A stretch of DNA of 36,959 nucleotides from BS750m-G28 sp035527235 (lineage in GTDB: Archaea > Thermoproteota > Bathyarchaeia > TCS64), in assembly GCA_035527235.1 (NCBI GenBank), contig DATLAV010000205.1:1-36959 (forward strand). Direction: 5' to 3'. The notes beneath the pieces were generated by a model. That model made no database searches, was not told where the DNA came from, and was given only the letters and a program-made list of their open reading frames with translations. Both the position numbers and the translations under genes were made by a program. Of the stretch, positions 25,157 to 32,216 are shown piece after piece (the first letter of the stretch is position 1; the number at the start of each line of letters is the position of its first letter).

Positions 25157-25579
25157 TCACGGGATCACGGGGTATCCGGCTTTCTGCCAAGCTATTATGC
25201 CGCTCGGCATGTGGTAGATCTTCGTGTATTCATTCTCCAGCATGGTTGCGATGACCATGGAGCTGCGGCTGCCGCTTGTGCAGTAGACAAGGAACTCGTC
25301 TTCGGGATCCATCTCGCTGAGGCGTGAATCAATTTCGCTGAGCGGCATGTTAATCGCCCCCTCAATGTGCTGCTGCGCGTACTCGGACTCGGTCCGGACG
25401 TCGAGGATGATCATCCTGGGCTTCTGAACTATCAGCTGCTTCGCCTGCTCCACGGTGACATCGTTGTACTCGAGGTGCGGTCTCTGGAGGATGAGGTAGA
25501 AGATAGCAAGCGCTGAGAGCACCGCGATGAGGACCACGAGCGTGTGCTTGTTTCCTTCGTCCATGACGGCTGGTATCAT
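25157..25579 (-). CDS. Membrane-anchored rhodanese-like protein
   Basis: A 140-residue protein with one N-terminal membrane segment (about residues 12-31) and a rhodanese domain. The domain shows MIILDVRTESEYAQQHIEGAINMP and the active-site loop VYCTSGSRS with the catalytic cysteine, followed by GIIAWQKAGYPV. Rhodaneses move sulfane sulfur, or act as persulfide carriers, and the anchor places this one outside the cytoplasmic membrane face. ATG 25579 and ATG 25564 (MDEGNKH) are both possible starts. It is a stand-alone gene. Confidence 0.9.
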   Translation of the reverse strand: MIPAVMDEGNKHTLVVLIAVLSALAIFYLILQRPHLEYNDVTVEQAKQLIVQKPRMIILDVRTESEYAQQHIEGAINMPLSEIDSRLSEMDPEDEFLVYCTSGSRSSMVIATMLENEYTKIYHMPSGIIAWQKAGYPVIP

Positions 25580-25923
25580 AGCTGAGGTATTTTATGAGCT
25601 TACCGAGGGCGTGTGCCCCGAGGACATCAATCATTCGATTTTAACCCTGATTTCATCGATGAGCCTCCTCTTCAAGGCCTACATGGGCATTGAGGGCACA
25701 GTAAGCCTCATCGTCACGCGCCTTGAGTGATGAGACATGGAAAGAATGAGCCCTCTGAGCCAGCTGACGAGCAGCCGAGCGGCGGCATCCCTAGCTTCAT
25801 GTATGAACAGATGGCGTTCCGGCTCCTAGCAGCCCCCCCTCCCCCAACTGCATGCCAGGCGTGTCAAGGGCTAACTACACCATATTTTTTTAAAGCGCCT
25901 GACCCAATCGAAGTGGATCCACG
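25580..25923. other. 344-bp intergenic region without a convincing gene
   Basis: Between the divergent rhodanese and dppA-like genes. A few short frames are open on the + strand (about 25563-25730 and 25727-25927), but neither resembles a family and the second runs across the dppA TATA box and start. The minus strand has frequent stops. The only functional element seen is the TATA box at 25884-25895. A decayed gene is possible in 25600-25800. Confidence 0.4.
25884..25895 (+). promoter_or_regulatory. TATA box of the dppA-like gene
   Basis: A T-rich run ending in TTTAAAG lies 29-40 bp upstream of ATG 25924, giving a nearly leaderless mRNA and fixing the start. Confidence 0.6.
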
Positions 25924-26745
25924 ATGAGGGTGTTCATATCAGTAGACATGGAAGGCATCTCGGGCATCGTCCACGGCAGCCAGACCGGCCGGGACAGCGG
26001 CGAATACCAGAAGGGGCGGGCGCTCATGGCCGGCGACGTCAACGCCGCCATCGAGGGAGCCCTCGCCTCGGGAGCCGAAGAGATAACGGTCTCCGACGGC
26101 CACGGAGGGATGAGGAACCTGCAGCCCGAGGACCTAAACAAAGCCGCCGTGCTCGTGAGGGGGTCACCGAAGCCCCTCACCCAGATGGCGGGGATCTCCC
26201 GGGACTTCGACGCCGCCCTGTTCATCGGCTACCACTCCAAGAAGGGCACCCTCCACGGCGTCCTCAGCCACACCATCTCGGGAGGTGTCATCGACAGCGT
26301 CACCATCAACGGCATGGAGGTCGGAGAGACCGTCATCAACGCCGCGATAGCGGGATACCACGGTGTGCCCCTCGTCTTCGTCTCCGGGGACCTCGCGGTC
26401 ACCAAGGAGGCCGAGGAGCTAGACCCCGGCATCGCGACGGTGGCGGTCAAGGAGGCCGTCTCCCGGTCAGCCGCCAAATGCCTCCACCCCGAGGTCGCTC
26501 GGCAGAAGATAAGGGAGGGCGTATCCGAGGCGCTGAAGAAGTCCCCAGTGGCACCCTTCACGTTCAAGCCACCCGTCGAGATCCTCGCCAAGTACACCAA
26601 CGCCCTCATGGCGGACGCCGTCGCCTTCATGCCTTCAGCCGAGAGGGTCGACGGCAGGACCGTCAGGTTCCTCCAGGACGACTACCTCAAAGCATTCGGC
26701 GCCCTCAGGGCATCCATCTACATCGCCGGCGCAGTCACAAGGTAG
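25924..26745 (+). CDS. dppA: M55-family D-aminopeptidase (DppA-like)
   Basis: A 273-residue zinc peptidase of the DppA family, which removes D-amino acids from short peptides in Bacillus. The zinc ligands expected from the Bacillus structure fall at the same numbers here: D8 and E10 in SVDMEGISG, H60 in SDGHGG, and H104 in GYHSKKG; a nucleophile histidine lies in HGVLSHTISG. The length is normal and there is no signal peptide. The substrate in archaea is unknown, but peptide turnover fits the M14 peptidase and TldD/TldE elsewhere in the window. It ends in TAG. Confidence 0.93.
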   Translation: MRVFISVDMEGISGIVHGSQTGRDSGEYQKGRALMAGDVNAAIEGALASGAEEITVSDGHGGMRNLQPEDLNKAAVLVRGSPKPLTQMAGISRDFDAALFIGYHSKKGTLHGVLSHTISGGVIDSVTINGMEVGETVINAAIAGYHGVPLVFVSGDLAVTKEAEELDPGIATVAVKEAVSRSAAKCLHPEVARQKIREGVSEALKKSPVAPFTFKPPVEILAKYTNALMADAVAFMPSAERVDGRTVRFLQDDYLKAFGALRASIYIAGAVTR

Positions 26746-26788
26746 ACCCCCAACTCCCCCGCTTCAAAGAAAACGTGAAGAACACCCA

Positions 26789-26804
26789 CCAAAACACAAC
26801 AACT
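26789..26804. repeat. A/C-rich word shared with the tRNA-Thr trailer
   Basis: CCAAAACACAACAACT sits in a C/A-rich tract (26746-26875) immediately 3' of the CAT-anticodon tRNA on the minus strand. It nearly repeats 3645-3662. On the transcribed strand the tract is G/T-rich. Confidence 0.45.
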
Positions 26805-26875
26805 TCATACCTACCAGACAACCCCCCAAAAACCCTAATGACCACCCACCGACGCGCGAAAAACCCCCAAAACGA

Positions 26876-26953
26876 TGGTGGGCCCGGAGGGATTTGAACC
26901 CACGACTCCCAGGTTATGAGCCTGGTGCTCTGGCCAAGCTGAGCTACGGGCCC
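26876..26953 (-). tRNA. tRNA with CAT anticodon: elongator Met or Ile2; CCA encoded
   Basis: Full cloverleaf on the minus strand: acceptor GGGCCCG/CGGGCCC, D stem GCTC/GAGC, anticodon stem CCAGG/CCTGG with loop CTCATAA, variable loop GAGTC, T stem GTGGG/CCCTC (one T-T mismatch), discriminator A, and CCA at 26876-26878. The G1-C72 pair and the absence of the three-G-C anticodon-stem signature exclude an initiator tRNA. The GGGCCCG acceptor resembles archaeal tRNA-Ile2, whose C34 is modified to agmatidine, so elongator Met and Ile2 cannot be told apart without comparing all CAT tRNAs of the genome. Confidence 0.93.
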
Positions 26954-27044
26954 CAGCAACATATTAACCGAACCCCACAGATAAATAAGGATTAACCCGA
27001 CCCCACAACCCTTAAGGAACCCCAAGGAACAGATAGAACCTGAG

Positions 27045-27386
27045 ATGACAACACAGATCTGGGAGCCCATCGCCTACATATTCGCACAGGGGGGCCTCAC
27101 CGGCCTCATTGTCGGATTCGCCATCCGCAAGCTCAACAAGGTGATCGCCGCCGCCATCGGATTCCTCTTCCTCGTCATCAACCTCCTCTGGGTCGCGAAG
27201 ATGACGGAGATCGACCTCTCAATACCCCCCCAGGTAAACGCCATCATCGACATCGCCACAGCCCTCATCCCCTTCAGCTCCTAGGACCTCGCCGAGGCCT
27301 TCGGCCCATCAATGCCCATACTCACTAGCCTCCCCTTCATTGGCGGCGCCATCGTCGGCCTCTGGATCGGCTTCAAACTCGCATGA
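27045..27386 (+). CDS. FUN14-family small membrane protein interrupted by an in-frame UAG
   Basis: The first 79 codons encode a hydrophobic protein with GGLTGLIVGFAIRKLNK, the glycine-rich first half of the FUN14 family (two to three membrane segments). Codon 80 is TAG (27282-27284). The same frame then continues for 33 codons and ends at TGA 27384, and these encode DLAEAFGPSM followed by LTSLPFIGGAIVGLWIGFK, which is the expected FUN14 C-terminal segment (PF-GG-hydrophobic-GFK). The full length would be 113 residues, normal for archaeal FUN14 proteins. Either the gene is broken, the base is a sequencing error, or UAG is read through. FUN14 proteins of archaea have no known role; the eukaryotic relative is a mitophagy receptor. 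Confidence 0.75.
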
Positions 27387-27435
27387 GCCCCCGGCAAGGT
27401 ATATAAATTCGTTAACCCTCTTACCTGTAGCCCGT

Positions 27436-27514
27436 GCTCCGGTGGTGTAGTCCGGACAAGCATTCTGGCCTTTCGAGTCAGAGATCCCGGGTTCGAATCC
27501 CGGCCGGAGCACCA
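27436..27514 (+). tRNA. tRNA-Glu (TTC), CCA encoded
   Basis: Complete cloverleaf: acceptor GCTCCGG/CCGGAGC, anticodon stem CTGGC/GTCAG with loop CTTTCGA (anticodon TTC), T arm CCGGG-TTCGAAT-CCCGG, discriminator A, then CCA at 27512-27514. The D-arm sequence GTGTAGTCCGGACAAGCAT is typical of archaeal tRNA-Glu. It directly precedes the end-joining locus. Confidence 0.96.
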
Positions 27515-27547
27515 TCCACCAACAAAGTCTGCAGGGGCATGATTTTT

Positions 27548-27570
27548 ATTTCGAAATCATTTCTGAAATC
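27548..27570. promoter_or_regulatory. Tandem palindromic boxes after tRNA-Glu
   Basis: ATTTCGAAATC (27548-27558) and ATTTCTGAAATC (27559-27570) stand side by side. Each is an inverted repeat of ATTTC/GAAAT. A TATA-like TTTTTATT overlaps the first. This is the layout of a two-site repressor or activator operator in front of the small frame at 27602 and, further on, the Ku gene. Confidence 0.45.
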
Positions 27571-27601
27571 CCTGTGATCCCGCGGAAGGTGACATGAATG
27601 G

Positions 27602-27712
27602 ATGACCATGGAGCTGCGGGACTACCTCAACGAGGAGGGCTACAACATCACCGTGGAGGAGGTGGAGACCATAGAGCAGGCCTACCTCAAACTAACCTCC
27701 GCCAACGGTTAG
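27602..27712 (+). CDS. Possible 36-residue small protein upstream of Ku
   Basis: ATG ACC ATG opens a 36-codon frame, MTMELRDYLNEEGYNITV and so on, ending in TAG, with GGTGA about 15 bases upstream. The composition (acidic, amphipathic, good codon usage) looks coding. A vague resemblance exists to the GY-x-VT-EEVE region of bacterial Ku proteins, where the missing N-terminal half of the next gene's product would be expected, but the match is too short to claim. It may be a micro-protein of the repair operon or a remnant. Confidence 0.4.
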   Translation: MTMELRDYLNEEGYNITVEEVETIEQAYLKLTSANG

Positions 27713-27733
27713 ACATATCGCCCACCTAAACCT

Positions 27734-27741
27734 GTTTAAAG
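27734..27741 (+). promoter_or_regulatory. TATA box of the Ku-ligase operon
   Basis: GTTTAAAG lies 25-32 bp upstream of ATG 27766, the standard distance for a leaderless archaeal mRNA. It argues that the short Ku starts here and is not simply cut off from an upstream half. Confidence 0.6.
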
Positions 27742-27765
27742 CCACCCGACGCCCTAGGATCACCG

Positions 27766-28191
27766 ATGGAGAGGCTCACGAGGGCCGAGTTCACCAACCT
27801 GGATAAGGCCCTCTACCCTGATGCGGGCGTCGGCAAGTTCACCATGAGGACGAAGGAGTACCCGGTCATGATACACGAATACAAGAACTCACTGCTGCTG
27901 ACAACCCTCAGATACAGCTACGAGGTCGTCGACCCCAACGACGTGGAAGCCCTCAAGGTCGTCAATGAGCCCAGCGAAGAGGAGCTGGAGCTGGCCACCA
28001 AGATCATCGAGAACCTCTCAGGGGAGTTCGACATCACGGAGTACAGGGACGACTTCAGGGAGAGGGTGGAAGACCTCGTCACCAAGAAGATGAAGGGCGA
28101 GACCATCCTCGTAGAGGAGTCAAAGAAGGAGGAGGTGAAGGAGCTGATGACGGCCCTCCAGGAGACGCTGCAGCAGCTCCAAGGAAAATGA
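27766..28191 (+). CDS. ku: Ku-like DNA end-binding protein lacking the N-terminal half
   Basis: A 141-residue protein that aligns with the C-terminal half of prokaryotic Ku. Residues about 9-26 match the helix before the last barrel strands, GKFTMRTKEYPVMI and KNSLLLTTLRYSYEV match the strand pair that in Bacillus Ku reads SKEHLAVVR and KNSLVMETI, and SEEELELATKIIENL, FDITEYRDDFRERVEDLVTKK and LMTALQETL match the C-terminal helical region. Bacterial Ku proteins are about 250-300 residues; here roughly the first 110-130, most of the DNA-encircling barrel, are absent. Ku holds broken DNA ends and recruits ligase in non-homologous end joining. The stop overlaps the ligase ATG by four bases (ATGA). 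TATA at 27734 supports this start. It may need a second chain or work in a reduced form. Confidence 0.8.
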   Translation: MERLTRAEFTNLDKALYPDAGVGKFTMRTKEYPVMIHEYKNSLLLTTLRYSYEVVDPNDVEALKVVNEPSEEELELATKIIENLSGEFDITEYRDDFRERVEDLVTKKMKGETILVEESKKEEVKELMTALQETLQQLQGK

Positions 28192-29579
28192 AAAGATACA
28201 AACCCATGCTAGCGCGGGAGGCAAAGGAGCCCTTCATGTCCCCCGAATGGATATTCGAGCCCAAGTGGGACGGGATAAGGGCCATCGCCTACGTAGGAGA
28301 GGAACTCAGCCTCCGGAGCAGGAACGACAAGGAGCTAATCGACAGGTTCCCCGAGCTCGATGAGCTGAAGGAGCTTGCCGAGGACGTCGTCCTCGACGGC
28401 GAGATCATAGTGATGAGGGAGGGCAGTGTCGACTTCCAGGCCGTGCTCAGGAGGATGCAGCAGAGCGACGAGCGCGAGATCGCCAGGCAATCAGCCAGGG
28501 CGCCCGCCAGCTACGTAGTCTTCGACATACTGGAGAAGGACGGCGAGACCCTCACTGACCTACCTCTAACCGAGAGGAAGAGAATACTGAAGGAGAGCCT
28601 CCAGGAGGGAGGGCGGGTCACCCACTCGCCCTACGTCGAGAACACTGGCGAGAACTACTACAAGGCAGCTGTCCAGACCGGGCTCGAGGGACTGGTAGCT
28701 AAGAAGAAGGGCGGTCGGTACATACAGGGCAAGAGTGAGAGCTGGCTCAAGATCAAAGATTTGAAGACCTGCGACTGCGTCATCGTCGGCTACACGATCG
28801 GGAGGGGGATGAGGGACACCACCTTCGGCGCTCTGCTGCTGGGGCTCTACGACGAAGATGAGCTCATCTACGTGGGCAAGGTCGGCATCGGGTTCAGCGA
28901 CCTCGACCTGTACAACCTGAGCGGTCTATTCAAAGGCATCGAGGTGGAAGAAGAGACCATACCGAACGTCGACGTGCTCGAGGTGGTCACCTGGCTGAAG
29001 CCTGTGCTCGTATGTAATGTAGGTTACCAGACGGTCACCGAGGAGGGAGGGCTCAGGATACCCCGGTTCCTCGATATGAGAGCGAAAAAAGACCCGAGGG
29101 AGTGCCAGATCGATCAGATAAGGCCCCCGGAACTGGGCGTGTACAGGGAGATGAGGGACTTCAGCGTCACTCCCGAGCCCGAAGGGGGCACGATTAAAAA
29201 CATAGGGAAGAGGTTCGTGGTGCAGGAGCATCACGCGAGCAGACTCCACTACGACCTCCGCCTCGAGCGGGGTGGCGTCCTGAAGAGTTGGGCGGTGCCC
29301 AAGGGAGTCCCGGAGAAGCCCGGCATCAGGAGGCTCGCGGTGCACGTCGAGGACCACCCCCTGGAGTATGGGGATTTCGAGGGTACGATCCCGGCGGGGG
29401 AGTACGGGGCAGGCACAGTCACCATATGGGACAGCGGTCTCTATGAGCCATTGATCTGGCAGGAGGACAAGATCGAGTTCATACTCCAGGGGGAACGCCT
29501 CGGCGGGAGGTACGTCCTGGTCAGGCTCAAGAAGGCCAAGGAGAATGAATGGCTCCTCCTGAAGGCGAAGGACGAGTGA
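28188..29579 (+). CDS. ligD: ATP-dependent DNA ligase fused to 3'-phosphoesterase (LigD-like, no polymerase)
   Basis: A 463-residue two-domain protein. The ligase part (about 1-310) has the nucleotidyl-transfer motif KWDG with catalytic K26, the strand VVLDGEI, SYVVFDIL, EGLVAKK and SWLKIK, then an OB fold (GALLLGLYDEDELIYVGKVG...). The phosphoesterase part (about 335-463) has RFVVQEHHASRLHYDLRLE, where H348, H354 and D356 match the metal-binding H42, H48 and D50 of Pseudomonas LigD, and a later DHPLEY segment. The protein would seal nicks or breaks after cleaning 3' ends. Bacterial LigD usually carries a polymerase domain too; none is present here. The ATG overlaps the Ku TGA, so it is coupled to Ku. 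Confidence 0.93.
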   Translation: MKRYKPMLAREAKEPFMSPEWIFEPKWDGIRAIAYVGEELSLRSRNDKELIDRFPELDELKELAEDVVLDGEIIVMREGSVDFQAVLRRMQQSDEREIARQSARAPASYVVFDILEKDGETLTDLPLTERKRILKESLQEGGRVTHSPYVENTGENYYKAAVQTGLEGLVAKKKGGRYIQGKSESWLKIKDLKTCDCVIVGYTIGRGMRDTTFGALLLGLYDEDELIYVGKVGIGFSDLDLYNLSGLFKGIEVEEETIPNVDVLEVVTWLKPVLVCNVGYQTVTEEGGLRIPRFLDMRAKKDPRECQIDQIRPPELGVYREMRDFSVTPEPEGGTIKNIGKRFVVQEHHASRLHYDLRLERGGVLKSWAVPKGVPEKPGIRRLAVHVEDHPLEYGDFEGTIPAGEYGAGTVTIWDSGLYEPLIWQEDKIEFILQGERLGGRYVLVRLKKAKENEWLLLKAKDE

Positions 29580-29628
29580 CAGATGCCCACCGACGTGGAT
29601 CACCTGAGAAGACTGATGGAGGATCAGG

Positions 29629-30000
29629 TCAACCCTTCGTCTTGAAAAGCAGCCAGTTCTCAGGCTTCTCGGTGAAGTGAACAAGGGTGTACCTGCCCTT
29701 CATCTTACCACCGACCAGTTCGAAGACTAGTTTATCGGGCTTCCTGCTCTCGAGGGTGAAGTACCCCGCGTCCCAGATCTCCACGGTGCCAGCGCCGTAC
29801 TCACCCTCCGGGATCGTACCCTCGAAGGATATGTAGTCGAGGGGATGATCCTCAACCTGGACCGCCAACCTTCGGAGGCCCGGGCTCGTGGGTGGCTCCT
29901 TCGGTACGGCCCAGCTCTTCAAGACACCGTCCATCTCCAGCCTGAAGTCCCAGTGCAGGTGGCTCGCATCGTGCTCCTAGACGACGAAACGCCCCTTCAC
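29629..30000 (-). CDS. Stand-alone 3'-phosphoesterase (LigD PE-like) with an in-frame UAG at codon 8
   Basis: From GTG 30000 (preceded by GAAGAGGGT) the frame reads VKGRFVV, then TAG (29977-29979), then EHDASHLHWDFRLE and DGVLKSWAVPK to TGA 29629; 123 codons, the size of a lone PE domain. The neighbouring ligase has RFVVQEHHASRLHYDLRLE at the same place, so the TAG stands exactly where the neighbour has CAG (Gln). The metal ligands H10, H16 and D18 lie just after the stop, and no start codon lies between TAG and H10. If UAG terminates, only a dead fragment from ATG 29934 can be made. It is convergent with ligD. An end-healing enzyme paralogous to the fused PE domain, a recent pseudogene, or a sequence error. 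Confidence 0.8.
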
Positions 30001-30150
30001 GTTACCCTCTTCCCCGGCCCCAATCGATACACCATGTAACTGAGACGGCCCTCTCGAATAAACCAATAGGCGTGCTCTCGTCCAACTTGATTGCTAAATT
30101 CGTACCAAAAAAGAGTGTTTAACAGGAACCTGAACTGCGGAGATACCCTC

Positions 30151-30160
30151 ATTTTTATTA
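30151..30160 (+). promoter_or_regulatory. TATA box of sucCD
   Basis: ATTTTTATTA lies about 48 bp upstream of the sucC TTG start; GGTGA at 30191-30195 is the Shine-Dalgarno, seven bases before it. Confidence 0.55.
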
Positions 30161-30202
30161 ATGACGGGTTCCCATCCCGAATCTGTCTGAGGTGATTTTC
30201 CG

Positions 30203-31342
30203 TTGAAGCTCCTCGAATATCAGGCGAAGCAAATCTTCGCCAAGTACGGGATACCCACACCTAAAAGCAAGCTGGCCGAGTCTCCGAATGAAGCACAGGA
30301 TGCTGCAAGGGAGATGGGAACCCCCGTTGTGATCAAGGCCCAGCTCCTCGTGGGTGGAAGGGGGAAGGCTGGTGGCATCGTCTTTGCAGACGACCCCGCT
30401 GATGCATTCAAGGTCGCCAGCGGGCTTCTCGGTAAAAAGATCAAGGACATCGAGGTCAGGAAGGCCCTCGTCGAGGAGAAGCTAGACATCAAGGACGAGA
30501 TCTATCTGGGAATAATCGTGGATCGGCAGAGAGGGACATATGTGGTCCTAGCCTCCGCTGAGGGGGGCGTTGACATAGAGGAGGTTGCGAGGGTCGCCCC
30601 TGAGAAGATCATCAGGTTCCCCGTCGATCCCCTTCTGGGCCTCAAGACTTACCATGGACTAAGGATCGCCAGGCAGCTAGGATACTCAGGTTCCGAAATG
30701 CAGGCCCTCGCAAGCCTGATTACAAAGCTATACCGAGTGGCGGTCGAGACGGATGCAGAGCTCACGGAGATTAACCCCCTGGCTGTGACCGATAAGGGTT
30801 TCATAGCGGCTGACGCCAGGCTGAACGTGGACAACAACGCCCTGTTCAGGCACAGGGACCTGGTAGAGGCATCAGAGGACAGGGGAGGAGAGTTCTCAGA
30901 GAGGGAGATGGAGGCGAAGGAGAAGGGCCTCACCTACGTAGAGCTCGATGGAAACATCGGGGTGATAGGAAACGGAGCCGGCCTCACCATGGCTACGATA
31001 GACACCGTCACACTAAAGGGAGGGAGGCCCGCCAACTTCCTGGACCTCGGAGGGGGGGCGACCCCGGAGAGGATAGAAAAGGCCGTCACATTTGTCCTTT
31101 CCGACTCAAGGGTCGACGCACTCCTTGTCAACATCCTGGGCGGAATCACCAGGTGCGACGACACGGCGAAGGGTATCATACAAGCGAGGGAGCACACTAG
31201 GACTGAGAAGCCGATCGTGGTGCGAATGATGGGAACCAACGAGGATGAGGGTAAACAGCTCCTGGCCGAGTTGGGCATAGACACCCTGGATACCATGGAG
31301 GAGGCCGCCGAGAGGGCGGTGGCCCTTGCGAGAGGTGAATAA
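30203..31342 (+). CDS. sucC: Succinyl-CoA synthetase, beta subunit (or related ADP-forming acyl-CoA synthetase)
   Basis: A 379-residue beta subunit with an ATP-grasp fold. KLLEYQAKQIFAKYGIPTPKS is the classic start, VVIKAQLLVGGRGKAGG the nucleotide-binding part, TELTEINPLAVTDKGFIAADARLNVDNNALFRH the metal-binding part, and GNGAGLTMATID with LDLGGGATPE the CoA-ligase part. It makes succinyl-CoA or recovers ATP from it in the citric-acid pathway. Start is TTG 30203 with GGTGA upstream; no ATG fits the conserved beginning. The neighbouring sucD is the partner. Nucleotide preference (ADP or GDP) is not evident. Confidence 0.96.
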   Translation: MKLLEYQAKQIFAKYGIPTPKSKLAESPNEAQDAAREMGTPVVIKAQLLVGGRGKAGGIVFADDPADAFKVASGLLGKKIKDIEVRKALVEEKLDIKDEIYLGIIVDRQRGTYVVLASAEGGVDIEEVARVAPEKIIRFPVDPLLGLKTYHGLRIARQLGYSGSEMQALASLITKLYRVAVETDAELTEINPLAVTDKGFIAADARLNVDNNALFRHRDLVEASEDRGGEFSEREMEAKEKGLTYVELDGNIGVIGNGAGLTMATIDTVTLKGGRPANFLDLGGGATPERIEKAVTFVLSDSRVDALLVNILGGITRCDDTAKGIIQAREHTRTEKPIVVRMMGTNEDEGKQLLAELGIDTLDTMEEAAERAVALARGE

Positions 31343-31343
31343 T

Positions 31344-32216
31344 GTGACCAGATTCGTAAACAAGAGCACACGTGCACTGGTGCAGGGGATCACGGGCACC
31401 CAGGGACGCTTCCACACGGAGCTCATGCTGGAGTACGGCACCCAGATCGTGGCCGGCGTCACCCCCGGGAAGGGAGGCGAGATCGTCCACGGCGTCCCCG
31501 TCTACGACACCGTGGAAGAGGCAAGAGTTGAGCTCAACGCGAACGCATCGATCATCTACGTCCCCGCACGCTTCGCCCTAGACGCCGTCCTAGAGGCCAT
31601 CGAGGCTGACCTCGACCCCGTGGTCGTGATTACCGAGGGCATACCAGTGAGGGACACCATCGAGATGGTCGCTAGGGCCAAGGCGAAGGGGACCACGATT
31701 GTGGGGCCCAACTGCCCAGGGCTCATCAAGCCGGGTGAGTGCAAGCTCGGTATAATGCCCGCCCAGATATTCCGCGAGGGATCTATCGGAATAGTCTCTC
31801 GGAGCGGGACCCTGTTCTACGAGATAGCAGCCCACGTCAGCAGGATAGGACTCGGCCAGTCTACCTGTGTAGGCCTCGGCGGCGACCCGGTCGTGGGGCT
31901 GAGCTTCATAGACGTGCTGAAGTGGTTCGAGGAGGACGATGAGACAGAGGCCGTGGCCATCATAGGGGAGATTGGGGGGGACGCCGAGGAGAGAGCAGCC
32001 CGGTTCATTGCGGACGGGGGCTTCACGAAGCCTGCTGCGGCATACATCGCCGGGAGAGCTGCTGTCGCGGGGAAGAGGATGGGCCACGCCGGGGCGATCA
32101 TTGAAGGCTCATCAGGGACAGCCGAAGGAAAGATGAAGGCCCTCGGGGAGGCGGGCGTCTCAATAGGAGACCAGCCGGTCAGGGTAGCCGAGATACTGAA
32201 GGATAGACTAGCCTAG
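31344..32216 (+). CDS. sucD: Succinyl-CoA synthetase, alpha subunit
   Basis: A 290-residue alpha subunit. RALVQGITGTQGRFHTELMLEYGTQIVAGV is the CoA-binding Rossmann part, NCPGLIKPGECKLGIMP follows, and GKRMGHAGAII carries the histidine that is phosphorylated in catalysis. GLGGDPVVGLSFIDVL is also standard. The GTG start at 31344 has GAGGTG six bases upstream and lies one base after the sucC stop; an in-frame TTG 18 bp earlier is a weaker choice. The TAG overlaps the last four bases of the convergent Nudix gene. Confidence 0.96.
   Translation: MTRFVNKSTRALVQGITGTQGRFHTELMLEYGTQIVAGVTPGKGGEIVHGVPVYDTVEEARVELNANASIIYVPARFALDAVLEAIEADLDPVVVITEGIPVRDTIEMVARAKAKGTTIVGPNCPGLIKPGECKLGIMPAQIFREGSIGIVSRSGTLFYEIAAHVSRIGLGQSTCVGLGGDPVVGLSFIDVLKWFEEDDETEAVAIIGEIGGDAEERAARFIADGGFTKPAAAYIAGRAAVAGKRMGHAGAIIEGSSGTAEGKMKALGEAGVSIGDQPVRVAEILKDRLA

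Noticed and set aside
25727..25927. 66-codon frame on the + strand
   Set aside because: Runs over the dppA TATA box and start codon; composition is not gene-like.
29583..29645. 20-codon frame MPTDVDHLRRLM... after ligD
   Set aside because: Too short and overlaps the end of the convergent PE gene. It may be the start of a lost gene but cannot be supported.
27282..30000. Genome-wide reassignment of UAG to an amino acid
   Set aside because: UAG is the natural stop of many intact genes in the window, several followed by tRNA genes or non-coding sequence.
29997..30260. 87-codon frame on the minus strand upstream of the PE gene
   Set aside because: It overlaps the sucC start and promoter, has no family resemblance, and runs in a different frame from the conserved PE sequence.
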